Shown: positions 10,220 through 22,005 of the stretch, piece after piece
Layout of the letters: each line of letters starts with the position of its first letter
How positions within the stretch are numbered: position 1 is the first letter of the stretch
From: Panonychus citri
Lineage: Eukaryota > Arthropoda > Arachnida > Trombidiformes > Tetranychidae
Direction: 5' to 3'
DNA: 64,000 nucleotides
Assembly: GCF_014898815.1 (NCBI RefSeq)
Contig: NW_026515482.1
Coordinates: 620,001-684,000, forward strand
The notes under the pieces: model-generated
Seen by the model: only the letters and a program-made list of their open reading frames with translations
Told to the model about the DNA's origin: nothing
The model's database searches: none
Made by a program: the position numbers and the translations under genes

Positions 10220-10379
10220 GTTGTAAATAGCTTCTGCTTTTTCACTTGCCGTTATCGTTGAATTGGTTAGTTTTTGTTTCCATTCTTCATATTCAATGAA
10301 TGGTGAATCGTTTCTCAGTTTTCTGCTCGATCACGTGCTTCATTTTCGAGAAGGACTGTAATGTGATCAATCCAAGTTT

Positions 10380-10417
10380 GTTTAGAGGATCTAAGGTCCT
10401 CAGATCGTACTCTAAAC
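10380..10417. repeat. Two-tier palindrome in gag
   Basis: Outer arms GTTTAGAG (10380-10387) and CTCTAAAC (10410-10417) enclose inner GATCT/AGATC arms around AAGGTCCTC. This is the most elaborate member of the family. Confidence 0.85.
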
Positions 10418-10499
10418 ACTTGAGAAAATCAGTAAATGTTTGCCTTTCTATTTGGCCAATTTCGTTTATTGATTCTTCAATGCTTGTTGTTGAGCGAGG

Positions 10500-10988
10500 T
10501 TAATTGTCTCTCTTTTCTTGAAGATTGAATTTTTCCAACGCTTCCGACATTGAGATATTTTCCATCATTGAATAGTTATTCGCCAATAACGAAGCAAACG
10601 CTGGAGATAATCCCAGATCATCTTCAAGTTGTCTTTTGGTGTATTTTCTTAACTGATCAATTGAATAGATTTTCTCTTTTAACAATGTAGCGAGCGATGT
10701 ATAATCCAATCCAAGTTTTCTCAGAATTAGACCATCTTGCCATTTAATCTTGTATTCTCTTTTTGAATTTATTTCGAAGGGACCATTTATCTCTTCTCCA
10801 TCGTTTTGATACATTTCTTGTATCACTTGAGCTTCCCAAATTTCTTTCTGAAGCATATTTTCGGTTTTCTGATCAGGACTTTTGATTCCCCAATCCAGAG
10901 CTATTCCACTTAGCTCATTTCGAGTAATCTTTTCACTCACTGTAGTTTTAGGGTATGTTGTTGTTTTTGTTGGCGAGTCTTCAATCAT
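10500..10988 (-). CDS. gag: Gag N-terminal region, element 1
   Basis: This is the first ORF after the 5' LTR and begins with a genuine ATG. It encodes 162 residues with no recognised domain. By position and by its charged, helical character it is the N-terminal part of Gag, the structural protein of the intracellular particle. The frame ends in a TAA at 10500. Coding-like sequence continues below it: the same frame stays open to about 10300, with two apparent one-base shifts in short A runs (about 10360 and 10320), before the long gag-pol frame. So the stop may be real (readthrough or frameshift control) or part of a damaged stretch. Confidence 0.7.
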   Translation of the reverse strand: MIEDSPTKTTTYPKTTVSEKITRNELSGIALDWGIKSPDQKTENMLQKEIWEAQVIQEMYQNDGEEINGPFEINSKREYKIKWQDGLILRKLGLDYTSLATLLKEKIYSIDQLRKYTKRQLEDDLGLSPAFASLLANNYSMMENISMSEALEKFNLQEKRDN

Positions 10989-11256
10989 GTTGATTACTTT
11001 ATTTTACCCTTTTCACTTAATTTATCACACAGTTTATAGTTGATTTTTACACAAATCTAATCGAAGTTGATTGTTGTGGGGTGAAAGGTCCTCTCACCCT
11101 GCGACAATTTAACTTGAAGTACTTTCACGGAAACGGAAACTAAGGCTTGTTAGAGTTTATAAGCTTCTTAGCTTTTTAGGCGTTTCTTAGTTGATGATGT
11201 GGCCACAAAGAAAGTCACTTAGTTCTCACTTAGATTAGCAGAGGCATCTCCACCAA

Positions 11257-11634
11257 TGTAAGTAAATTTTGTTGTCAAAAGAACCTAAATAGGAACCCGA
11301 AGATCGACTAAACTAAGGAAACGGAGACTTTGAATTTAAGCACTTGAGTAATTAGATTTTATTGAATGTAAGGTAAATCAGAAACTGTAATTAAATGGGT
11401 TGAAAGGTAAAGGGGTTAAACTTAATTGAACGTAAAGGTGAATCACAAAATTAGAGGTTTAACATATTTAAATCAAACACTTAATTGGACTGAGGACCTT
11501 AGTCCAAGGGCTTGATTTATATATGTGAAGGGTTAATCCCTAGACAATTAGATAAGAGTTAAATAGCATGTGATTGAATGATTAAATGGGGGAAGTTAAA
11601 TAAGATGACGTAATACATTAGTAATCCCCTTACA
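11257..11634 (-). repeat. 5' LTR of element 1
   Basis: This 378-bp repeat is the partner of 2080-2453 and is followed by the ATAAT duplication. For minus-strand transcription it is the promoter-bearing copy. I see no unambiguous TATA box in it. Four homopolymers are one base longer than in the 3' LTR. Confidence 0.95.
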
Positions 11635-11639
11635 ATAAT
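11635..11639. repeat. Target-site duplication ATAAT (right)
   Basis: These five bases flank the 5' LTR of element 1 and match 2075-2079. Confidence 0.85.
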
Positions 11640-14600
11640 GATCATGTTAAAACAGGTTCATCACCATCATCCTAAAATGTTGACCTTATATAATCATGAT
11701 CATCTGGATGATGATAACCGTGACTTGAATTTTATACAATGTTAGATTGATGATTCCAAATAGACATAATCTCCCCTGAGAAATGATAACAAGGATGAAG
11801 GTTTCAAGTGTGTGTGGATTGTTGATCAAAGTAAAATTGAACAGTTTCAAACTTATCATCTGATCATCCTGATTAGTTCAACTACTGTACTCATGAAACT
11901 TTTCAATTCAATTCTGTAACCATCACAATAACTGTTTGTATACATCAAACTTTTAAACTTTTAATCACTCAACTAATATTGGTGACATTTATCAACAATC
12001 AATTCCCATTAGGAATTAATTTCATATCTTAAATCATCATGACACTTAAAGATGAAATTAACCAATCAATATCATTTTAAATCTCAATTATTTAACTGTC
12101 ATAAAGTCAATTGCAATTCAGGTTTGACAATCTAATTGCGATTACTATTACTAATTCTTGAGATAAAATAATCATTTCTTGTTGATTATCAGTGTTAATT
12201 TGTTTAAATTAAAATAACTAATTGTAAGTTAGATACTTTTTTATGTATCGGGTTGACTTTTATTTGAATGAATTATCAATTGCTGGTAAACTAATTGTAT
12301 CATTAGTGTTGATTACTGATGTAATTTGTTTTGCTCATTTCATGGTGAAGTTCTTGAAGTTGAAAATATCTTGTGATTATTATAATTCAGTCCATTTTAA
12401 TTACAGAACATAAATTATTGGTGTAATCGTAGGAATAAGGAAGATGATTTCTTTTCTTTTTGGTCTCTTCCTCTCTTCCTATCTAACTGGAGGTTAATTA
12501 ATTAATTAGATCATCTGTAATTAAATTGAGATGAACATGCTGGTAAATTATCAACGTAAGTGCCTGTTATCATTTTATTATCATGATTAGTTAGAGTATA
12601 ATCATGAATATTTGACAAAAGTTTTAGTTTTTCTTTATTGGGGAAAAATGTCAAGAAATGAATTTAGTTCAATGAACTTTTCAATTTGATGAGATATCTT
12701 TTCATACTTTTAGTCTATGAAATTGTAGGATGATAAGAATGAGAGGATGAGAGAATATTAGAAATGGTATTGTCATCTTAAAGACGATTCATCATGGGGA
12801 AAGGATGATAAAGAGAAAGGGAGAGGGAAAGTAAGGACATCATATGAAAAGATGATGATGATGATGATGATTAAGATGATGATGAAGGGAAAGATGAGTG
12901 TGGTAATAGTGAGGGAGAGATGGCTGAGGATTAAGAGGAGGTCAACAATAAGAGAGTAGAAAGTAAAGAAAATGTGATGAGGAAGAAAAGTTATCATTTC
13001 GAGGAAACAATTGGAAAGAAACTTTTCTTCCTTTTGGTTATACTTTTCCATAATTCTGATCGATTGATGGAAATATTTTTTGATCACCTTGATGGATTGT
13101 TATTCAATGTATTCACTGAACAGCCTGAATGGTAATATATTAACAAAGAAAAGTGTGAAAATAAAATGATAATTGAGTTTAGGATGAGAGATGAGAATGC
13201 AAATGAGTTCTGAATGAACAACTTGTTCAGAACTTGGGAGTTTCTTTGTAACAGTTACATTTCATGTTACAGTTTGATGATTTAATTTGATGAGAAGAGC
13301 ACAGAGTAAGAACGAGAGAGGAAGAAAGAGAGAGATTAAGACTAAATCATGATAAAGAAAAAGCAAGAAGACAAGGATGATGATGAGGGAGAAACACATA
13401 ATGTCTAAGACGATATTAGGTGATCCTTAAGGTCTGTTTCACATAATTGCTTGAGACAAAAACGAAGTAATCTGTTCATGGGCTAAGATGCCGATGATGA
13501 TTTCATTTGATTCAATCGACTGGAAATCAAGTGAGAGAAAGAGTGAGAAAACCATGATAATAAAGATAGAAAAAAACTCTCATAAAGTTTTTACTCTTCA
13601 TCTCTCAAAGTTACATCTTAAGTTTTGATAGACGATCATGAAAGATGATCTCATTTGATTATCATCATTATTTGGTAGTCAAGGTAGAAATAAGAAGTAA
13701 ATCTATTAATTCTTATTCTATGTATACACTTCGTTTCCCCCTGGAAGATTAATCTATGTATTCTGAATACAGAAAATCATTTCATGAGGATACATAAGTT
13801 AACTCTTTAAGACAAGATACAGATTTACAAAGTAAATGAAGATAAAGATGATGATGCTGATGATGAATATGAAAATAAGAAGTTAAAGTTTCAGAGATTT
13901 GAAATACATATAAACAGAGGAAGAATATCATGAATCTAATTTCCATTCTTAGCATGGAGATTCTTAATTCGTCTTGAACATTAAACCAAACAAAAACTGG
14001 AACTTTCATCCAAAGGAGATAACCTTTTGTTGTATATTCATACATATATCTTTGGATAATATCATCATTATCATTATTATTATTGGTATCCAACCGAGAT
14101 TAAGCTTGATGATAAGATATGATAGTTTCTTAAGAGATAATAAGTTTAGGAAGACATAGATTAGATAAAGTTTGGGTTAGTTATTAATACGAAAGAGTGA
14201 AAATAAATCACTAACTGTAAATGTAACTGGTTGGAGATTCTCGCACAATAAACAATATACAGTATTAATGATTAGATTGCTTTGGAATAAGATTAGAAAT
14301 TAAGATGGAATAATGATGATTACTATCAATAGAGATTTTTAATTTCTCTGTTGTCAACGATAATTCCATAGATTAATGAACATTATGATGATTGCATGAA
14401 GAACATAAAGTTTTCATTAAGCTTCTTTTCTTATTTTAACCTGAGGTCAACATTTACCTTCATCCCGAAAGAGATTCAACTTACAATGGCTAATTTGATT
14501 ACTTTCAAGTATCATCTTTGTTTCCGTCATCATCATTATTTCTCTCTCTCTCTCTCTCTTTCTCAAGATGAAAATTGAGGAAGAGAAAAGTTTGTTAGTA

Positions 14601-17086
14601 GAGAAACCATATTATCATGGTTTACTTTTTTTCTTCTTCATTTACATGGTTACATTACAAATCGATTCAAATTCTGATGATGATAGAACTCGAATCATCA
14701 TGATCACTATCATATGGTGGTGATGCTGGTGAAACAAAGAGGAAAAAATTCCCCAAAGAAAATTGTATTTTCTTTGAAAGATGTAGATGATGAGGATGAG
14801 AAGAAGAGAAGAAGACAAGGTGATGGTATATAAGATGAATAATATTCAGCAAATGAAATGCTATCAACATGATATTGTGAGAAAAAAATAATATCAACCT
14901 ATATGTTTATATGTATTCTAAGCAGATTCTGACAGAATAATATTTCTCTTCATTATTATTATCATCATTATCATCCGCATCATCATATACCTTTACCATA
15001 TTGAGCCAATTAAGAAAAAAATTAAGAATCATCTCCTTTCCTCTTACTCCACTTATTCATCCTTGATCATCATCATCATTATTATTATCTTTACCTTCAT
15101 CATCAAATTAACATGATCATCTTAATAATAAATTGAATAACTTACTACGATAATTAAATATTATCACTGTTTCAACTGAGACTCTTGATGATAATTTAAG
15201 TTAATCAATGAAGTTTCATCATTTTCATTCAACATCTTCATTAGTTAGTGAGTTTATCAAGTCAATTCAGTTTACCAATCATACTGATTCCCTGTAGACA
15301 TAATCATTGATAGATCATCAATATAACATGAAGATGATGATAAATTAAATTGATAACTCATTTTATCTGGAATAATCTTTGATGATGTTACAATGTTTAC
15401 AATCATCTTGATTATCTTCATGGAAACTCAATAATGTATAAGATTTTATCAAATAACTTTCAACTCAATCAACTGACCTTATCTTTCTTGTTGTTGTTTA
15501 TTAAAAGTATTCAGAGCAAGAGCGAGAGACAGAATTTCATGTTATCATCATGAAATTTCTAGATAATGATGATTAATATCAATAATAACTGAAGCAAAGA
15601 GCAAAATTCTGATGAATATTTAATCTTCCCGGTTTGCAGTAATCAAGTTTTACCTCAATAATCAAAGTTTACTCCTTTCCATGATGATGGTGCATGGTAA
15701 AAGTTCATTATCAGATTCTAACCCTTTTTGAAAACTAATTCCGATGAATAGTTAATGTATTGTTACCTTTTTTGTATTCAAAATTAAGATAATCATGTTA
15801 AATTACCAGAATTTCAGATCAGCATCATGATTAACTTTTGGTTTTCTCGATTTTTATTTCCAGCAATTTAAGTGGTTTAATCTATTATTTTTTTCGCATT
15901 CTCTTTTCAATTACAATGATGATGATGATGATAACGATTACATGATGAATTTGACTTCGATAAAGTTTCAATTCTACTAATAGATTGTAAAAATAAATGA
16001 AACAGGAAATAGTTTCATGTAAGCGACTTCCTCCCACCTCCTCTCAAGAAGCAATTCAACTCCTATTATCATTCATTTCCCTCATCATCATCATCTTTCT
16101 TGTCTTCCAACTTTCTGTCCACTTTCAAACTGGACACAACAAATAAAACCTTACCCATTGTTTGCTTTTGATTTCTAATGAGATAACTTGACCAATTTAT
16201 TGTCTTCCACTGGTCATCTCTTTCCTCCATCATTGAATAACATTGATTTCTATTCTTACTTTTTTGTTTGTTTTCTTGTCTTTCTCAACGATTCATTTTC
16301 ATTCATTCCTATTACATGAAAAATACACACTCACATGAAATGAACAATATCATCCTGATGATTATCATGACATGAATGAAAGTGAAGCAAACTTATTACT
16401 CCCTCATCTCATGTCCACTGATAACTTTGCTTCTCATCTCAATGGTCATCTTTTTACCCTCAAGGCTTAAATTAATAAAATAAATATTACTCTAAATTCA
16501 TTTACTCTAAAAAGGGTCAAATTATTTTCCAATGTACATTATTTACCTTCAGGGTTGATTATCAATGATATTGAAACTATTCATTACCCTGAAATCAGAA
16601 TTCTAGTCAGATTGTTAACTGAAATAAATTGAATTCTTGTTTCAACATTTGAAGATTTTGGAGAAATTTCTGTTCAACCCTAATTCGATGATTTAACTGA
16701 TTATTCAGAACACTAATTAATTAATCAAATGAGTTGATTAACCCGAGTAAAGTTAATTAAGAGAAAGGAAAATTATATAAAAAGTTCTGAGGAAATTGTA
16801 TCAACTATTATTATTCATTATCATGAGAACTGGGAGTTAACTCATGGATTTTAATGAACTGATATTCTGATAACTGTCAAGATTAATGATTAAAAATGAT
16901 GTTAATTTGATTCCGATTGAATTGATTTATCATCAGGATTGATGATAATCAAAATCAAATCAATTATTAATATTAACTTTGTTTTTCATTGAAATTGACT
17001 GTTGATTATTTGATGAGGCTTTTTTTTTGATTGTTTAATGATTGGATGGATATCTTAACTTAGCTTTTAATTGATTAATCACTTAC
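11640..17086. other. Intergenic or intronic, repeat-rich; no supported gene
   Basis: AT-rich DNA with many imperfect ATG/CAT trinucleotide runs. Open frames at 12773-13087, 13782-14093 and 14667-14897 (minus) are translations of these low-complexity runs. If the exon at 17087-17390 is real, its downstream exon or exons should lie here on the minus strand. I could not identify one. Confidence 0.5.
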
Positions 17087-17390
17087 CTCTTTTAACTATT
17101 GTTAATTGATTAATTATCTTGGCTTGTTGTTCACTTAATGATAAATTGTTAAATGGTTGATCAGTTGAACGAGACGTTAATTTATTATCAAGTGATTGGA
17201 TTTGTGCTTGTCCATTGATTTTATTAGGTGTAATTGTAGTTAAATTGTTACAATTGTTATCATTAATTACAGTTGAAGATAACAACAATTTATCAGAAGC
17301 AATTGAATCAACTGATAATAACACTAATGTTGAAAGGGATACAATTAAAAGTAACAATGTAAACCTAATTGTAATCTTAATCATCACCAT
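17087..17390 (-). CDS. First coding exon of a possible secreted peptide precursor
   Basis: From the ATG at 17390 the exon encodes about 101 residues. A strong hydrophobic signal peptide (about residues 6-30, likely cleaved near SIAS) is followed by a Ser/Asn/Gln-rich spacer. It ends in a dibasic Lys-Arg directly before a consensus donor (AGAG|GTAAGT) in phase 1, so the next residue is completed in the following exon. Signal peptide, spacer, then KR is the layout of neuropeptide and peptide-hormone precursors, in which proprotein convertases cut after KR. One cysteine is present in the spacer. I do not recognise the family and could not find the next exon, so the active peptide is unknown. Without splicing, the frame would stop three codons after KR. 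Confidence 0.5.
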
Positions 17391-18108
17391 GTTTAACAAT
17401 TTGGATCAACTTAATTGTTGATTAAACAAAAACTTCACAAAAGATGAACAAACAATTTAAATAAAAAATTGTATTCACTTTGAGAAAACTGATAAATCAA
17501 TCACATCAGATTAACATTATCGGTGATTTATTTAATTGTGCATAATTTTCACGCAATTAGTTAAACAATTAGACTTGGATAATTGGTGCACAGAGAAAAT
17601 AATTAATAATCATCGGTGTACCTCGAGTTTCATCGAGTTGACCGTTAGAACAAATTTGTTTTTTCTATTGTAACATTGTCTCTCTCACGATGGATTCTCA
17701 TCTGTGAATTACCGGTGAAAGAATCAAGATAATGATAAAAAGAGGGAAGATGGTGAGTCGAGTGAGATGATGATCAGCATGATGAAGAAGATGATGATGA
17801 TAAGTCTCTCTTTTTTCTCTCTTTTCCTTTTTTCCGCCTCCATGAATTCAGAATGAAACTCATTGACAAAATTTCTCGGCTCATGCTTACAAAATACAAA
17901 TTCGAACTGAACAGAACTTTCTATTCAGAACTTTTTTCTATTCTTCTTTCTATCTTCATCTTCCGTTGGCATAACAACTATATTTATCACTTCTCTTTCG
18001 TCATCTTCATCATCCTTTCAAGCTCCTGGTGACAGTTTAAATGTTACTTACAATTAATGGGCGACAATAATCATATGATTTACTGAGAAAACTTTTTCAT
18101 TTTCTCAA
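17391..18108. other. Flanking region without a gene
   Basis: AT-rich with short CAT/GATG runs. It presumably contains the promoter of the minus-strand exon at 17087-17390, but no distinct TATA box was found. The duplicated MCM8 block begins at about 18109. Confidence 0.4.
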
Positions 18109-19482
18109 CAATCAAGCAAATTATTTTATCTAATGAATCCGAGTTAATTGCTTCAATTTAATATTCTAAAAAGAAACAAATAATTGTTTCGAAATTTTAA
18201 TTGTTAACAAAGTTTAACTAAGACAATTTATCTTCAGAACAAATAGTTTTGCTCTTAACTGTTGTTCTGGTTTAAGTTTGGAAATCTCAGCTTAAGTAGT
18301 TCAACATTTGTTGCATGATTAATTTGTTGAGAAATTAGTTAATTGTTTTGTAATTTTGGTTGAATAAAATAGATTAACTTTTCGCGACAAATTTCAGAGT
18401 TTAATTATTGATTGAAGTTTAATTTTTCGTCATTATTCGTGATTAGGAGATGGCCCCTTTTCTCCGGTTTGTTTACCTTTTTGGACGCGGTAAAAATTTT
18501 ATTTTTTATTGTTTTTCTTTTGTTTTCTCGTTAATTGTTTCATTTGTGATTAGATTTTGTGAATTATGGATTTCGATTGTCCGGGAATCGAAAGTTACTT
18601 TCCTCGTGAATGTTTCGGTGATTCAAATTTCAGAAAAATAATTGACCATTGTAAAGAAGTGGTTGAACCTTTATTACCGATGGAAGGACTCACTTTGGAT
18701 TGTATTGAAAACGAAGGTTACTTTTCTATTGATATTTATCGTTTAGAATTTGTCAATGAAGAATTTTTGAATAAAATTCTTGAAGATCCGTTAAATTATT
18801 CTAAATATTTGGGTGTTGCTGTTCTCATGCTTTACAAGGCTTATAAGGAATCGGAGGCCGAGGAAGGAGCAAGTCAAACCTGCGAAATTGAAACGCTTAG
18901 AAGACTTTGGTTTGAATGTACTGGTTACAAGGAGATAATCCCAATCGCCAGTATTTCACCGCCTCATTATGGTAAATTTGTCACCATCTCCGGTATGGTT
19001 GCTTCAATTAGTAAAGTCACGGAGACAGTATACGAGGCCACCTTTCGATGTGAGAAATGTTCAAGTCTTCAATATGTACTTCAACCCATGGGACAATTTC
19101 AAACTCCGAAAACTTGCCATTCACCTAATTGTAGTCTCCAGTCCAACAATTCTCAAGCAAATCATCGTCCATCATCTATTACATTTTCACGACTCAAACA
19201 TGCCGATATCAAAGTACCATCACAGATAATTACAGTGATCCAAACTCGTTTCGACAATAAATCAAACGAGAAACATGTCGATGTAATTCAAGTTCAGGTT
19301 AGAAATTTTCGATATCAATTTAATGGCTTATTCTAATCTCTATGTTTCCCTTTCTTCCCTTAAAAACAGCTATTAAATCATCTGATAGAAAAATGTTTCA
19401 TCATGGATTCAGTAACGGTCTCTGGTATCATAGTTGAACCCGAAAATATTGAAGGAACTGGAATCTGTAGCTTTTACATGAT
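18109..19482 (+). pseudogene. Truncated 5' copy of the MCM8-like gene
   Basis: This block repeats 22515-23884 almost base for base: a 1.37-kb upstream region, first exon (18566-19297), first intron and the start of exon 2 (from 19370). I noticed only a few substitutions and short run-length indels in the 5' flank. After 19482 the match stops abruptly and the frame soon reaches a stop. The copy therefore keeps the N-terminal OB/zinc-finger half of the protein and lacks the whole ATPase domain. Its first exon encodes the same 244 residues as the full gene, so a short protein is possible, but I read it as a recent partial duplicate. Confidence 0.85.
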
Positions 19483-19809
19483 ATGCATATCTAGATATGT
19501 ATGTTATATGAGGGAGGCTAGTTTTAAATGTAATAGATGACTTTTCGTGGCTAATATAATAATCATTAAATCTTGACGCGTGTTGACCTTTTTTAGACAA
19601 TGAAAAAATAAAATATAAATTAAGAGATCGTTTTTCAATAATATTTACCATAAGTAAAAGTGTTTCAAGAGATTTTATCAAACAAAGATGATTTTTTTTC
19701 TAATATTAGAACAATCACGTTTTTTAATTCCCTTGTAATCGAATATTTTTTGTAAATGATTATGCAAAATTGATTGAATTTGGGAAGATCGATCACTGAC
19801 AGAGATTGA

Positions 19810-21081
19810 ATGCAGGATAGTTTGATGAATACGAGAGATCAGTTGATATTTCTCTTTGTGAACTTTGATTACATCATGAATTATTCTCGAGATGCTTTTA
19901 AAGCTCTATCGATATTTCCGAAAGTACCCAAGGCTTTGCTCAAGCTTATATTTAAAAATATGTTCGGTTCTGCTCCTGTTTTATTCATTAACACTTCTTA
20001 TCGTACGAACTCAGATATTTCGTTCGTGATATCAGGTGAAGCTGATATAATTTTTCCAGGTGAATATTTTAATTATCTGGATGGCACAGAAGTCAATGTA
20101 TCTATTGGGCCGGCGGTTGGCAGTTACGGTTGTGTCTTCTTGAATATATACCCAAACGCGTCAACTGGTGTAATTAACAAAGGAATACTATCATCCCTTG
20201 AGATCGTCGATTATTCCGTTTGTATCTTCGTCACCCTGTTAACTGTTCTGACTTTGATAATATGTTTTGCTCGATCTAATATCAGGAGTAAATATTCCAC
20301 CTTTTATCAACATTTGATCACAGAGTTTCTACTTAAAACTATCAAAGGTAAATTTGGGTTATTCATATTGCTGACTTGTTCTTTCTCAGTTTATTACATA
20401 TTACATTTATTTTCCGCATCGTTCACAACACAATACTCGATAGCTTTACGTCCAAAACCATTGAATACCTGGTCTGATCTAACTTCAAGAAAAGAAATCA
20501 ATTGTATTGCAGATATAAATAATTGTTATCGTTTCGCAAACGAGTCTATGGGCTTAGGAAACCCACTAAGTCCTATTGATTATCGGCTACTCGCTGAATA
20601 TTTTCAAGAAACGGCTAATGAATCAATGATTTCACTCTTTGGAAAAGACAATAGCGTTGTGCAAGTGTTCAGACTTCATTGTCAATGTTATAATCGTATA
20701 AATAATAATCTGTTTAAAAATGGAGCGAATAGTCTGTTTCATTCTGGTACAGTTCGCTATTTTGCAAGAGCAGGTGCTTTCTTTTATAATACTAATATTG
20801 ATCGTAATAAGAAACGATGGATTATCAGAGCTTCGTATTCGCTTTTTGAACATGGTATGTATTCAGTGGAAAAAGCTTATAAAACATACTATGGTCGTGT
20901 CGAGAGCCTTTTATGGCCCTCATGTTGGCGTTACGAGATGTTAAGTACTCGACCAGAAGGTTCATACAGTCCAGTTGCTTATTCTAATTTTATCGATCTA
21001 ATTTATCTTTACCTATCACTTTGTATTCTTGCGATTTTTACATTTTTAGTTGAATTTTTCCGCAATAAATGTAAGTCTTAA
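19810..21081 (+). CDS. Ionotropic-receptor-like (iGluR-type) membrane protein
   Basis: The single 423-residue exon shows the topology of divergent arthropod ionotropic receptors: a partial ligand-binding lobe, membrane segment M1 (about 133-154), pore loop, M3 (about 182-205), the second ligand-binding lobe, and M4 (about 394-416). The M3 end with SASFTTQYSIALRP followed by the TWSDL stretch resembles the conserved end of the gating helix in this family. These are ligand-gated cation channels used mainly in taste and smell. There is no signal peptide and the N-terminal region is very short, so a 5' exon may be missing or the gene may be truncated. It lies entirely between the two MCM8 copies. 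Distant similarity only. Confidence 0.65.
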   Translation: MQDSLMNTRDQLIFLFVNFDYIMNYSRDAFKALSIFPKVPKALLKLIFKNMFGSAPVLFINTSYRTNSDISFVISGEADIIFPGEYFNYLDGTEVNVSIGPAVGSYGCVFLNIYPNASTGVINKGILSSLEIVDYSVCIFVTLLTVLTLIICFARSNIRSKYSTFYQHLITEFLLKTIKGKFGLFILLTCSFSVYYILHLFSASFTTQYSIALRPKPLNTWSDLTSRKEINCIADINNCYRFANESMGLGNPLSPIDYRLLAEYFQETANESMISLFGKDNSVVQVFRLHCQCYNRINNNLFKNGANSLFHSGTVRYFARAGAFFYNTNIDRNKKRWIIRASYSLFEHGMYSVEKAYKTYYGRVESLLWPSCWRYEMLSTRPEGSYSPVAYSNFIDLIYLYLSLCILAIFTFLVEFFRNKCKS

Positions 21082-21507
21082 GATGGATAAGAGCAACTCT
21101 GTAACTATGCATCTGCCGATAAAATCAATTATATCATTAACCAATTCGACTTAAGCTTATGATAAGTCAATTACACTGTATTCCATAGCTTGGACTCTTC
21201 AGAATACAGTTAGGTCAAAACTAAAAGTTGTCACTTTCTTTAATAAAAATGCATTTAACATCGTTGAATTTGACTTTCAACGTAATTTAATCAGTTGTTT
21301 TCAGAAAGTTCATTCACAGCTTCGATAACGTATGACTTTTTCTCTGGAATCCAGAGTCTGGATGAAATTAGACCTTGAAATGATTGAAACTAATTGTTTA
21401 ACTAATTCTTTTCAACCAACACTTTACTCATTTAATATTGATCCCGTAAACTATCAGCCCATTGAAAGTTGATATCTATTGGTTCAAACGCGTTAACGAT
21501 AAACAAA

Positions 21508-21883
21508 ATGTAAATTAATCACAAATAAAGTTTGGATTCTATTGATACAATAATGACTAATTCTCACAGGCGATTGGAGTGTAAATTCACATTAATCAAA
21601 TGGTATTCTCATCAAATATAAATCTTAAGATGTAATAAGATAATTCCATTATTGCAGAATTTGTGGCAGTAGCACTCAACTAAATTATGAGTTAAATTGA
21701 TTATTTCGTTACTTGAACTTACGTTTAAACCACGATTGAGTGAAAATATTCATTTAATGTTTACTTGAGTGTTAATGACTTTTTATTTAAGTGTTAGTTA
21801 AACACGAATAAAGTTTACATTGTGTCTATTCAATTGACTACTTCTCGCAGATGATTGAAGTATAAATTAACATTAATCAAATG
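21508..21883. repeat. Diverged tandem duplication
   Basis: 21508-21603 and 21798-21883 share a common arrangement: AATAAAGTTT, a CTATT, an ATTCTCAC or CTTCTCGC, a GATTG then AACATTAATC or ACATTAATCAAATGG. They look like an old, decayed direct repeat about 285 bp apart, downstream of the receptor-like gene. No coding sequence is seen in either. Confidence 0.5.
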
Positions 21884-22005
21884 GAAATCTACAGGGCGTA
21901 ACAACCAAATATCCGGACTTTTGACGCTTTACCATTTCTAGGCTATTTATTAGGTCAGAGTTTTTTCTTCGCGATTCTACAGAGAAAATGTACATTGTCA
22001 TTTTG

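Larger units (their letters stand above)
2310..11505. repeat. Dispersed palindrome family with AGGTCCT-type centre (element 1)
   Basis: Seventeen sites, counting both LTRs, have a near-palindromic centre, usually GAGGTCCTT or its complement, flanked by arms that differ between sites but are complementary within each. Sites: 2310-2328, 3669-3685, 3915-3931, 4752-4774, 5027-5047, 5359-5377, 5579-5597, 6052-6074, 7411-7429, 8156-8176, 8898-8920, 9212-9238, 9583-9617, 10380-10417, 11079-11099 and 11487-11505, plus a divergent GAGC/GCTC site near 6481. The middle base is T or A (G once) and one G-opposite-T pair recurs outside AGG/CCT. By a hand estimate at about one-third GC, roughly one AGGNCCT would be expected in the element by chance. 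Sites fall in LTRs, spacer and coding frames alike. Confidence 0.85.
2080..11634 (-). mobile_element. Complete Ty3/gypsy LTR retrotransposon (element 1)
   Basis: The element is about 9.55 kb and reads on the minus strand. It has LTRs at 2080-2453 and 11257-11634, TG...CA ends and an ATAAT target duplication. The order is gag, protease, reverse transcriptase, RNase H, integrase, non-coding spacer, third ORF. RT and RNase H upstream of integrase is the Ty3/gypsy order. The LTRs differ only by four one-base length changes in G or C runs, with no substitution seen, so insertion should be recent if the assembly is right. Internal sequence beside the 5' LTR starts TTGG on the minus strand, as expected for a primer-binding site, but I cannot name the tRNA. 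Coding is interrupted by several one-base shifts in A runs and one stop near 10500. Unusual points are the exonuclease-like third ORF and the dispersed palindromes. Confidence 0.95.

Noticed and set aside
12773..14897. Three minus-strand ORFs of 76-104 residues
   Set aside because: Dominated by GATGAT/CAT repeats. No linkage in phase to the 17087 exon could be shown.
15060..15110. CATCATCAT runs as possible CRISPR-like or satellite array
   Set aside because: Simple trinucleotide repeats typical of this genome. No spacer-repeat organisation.
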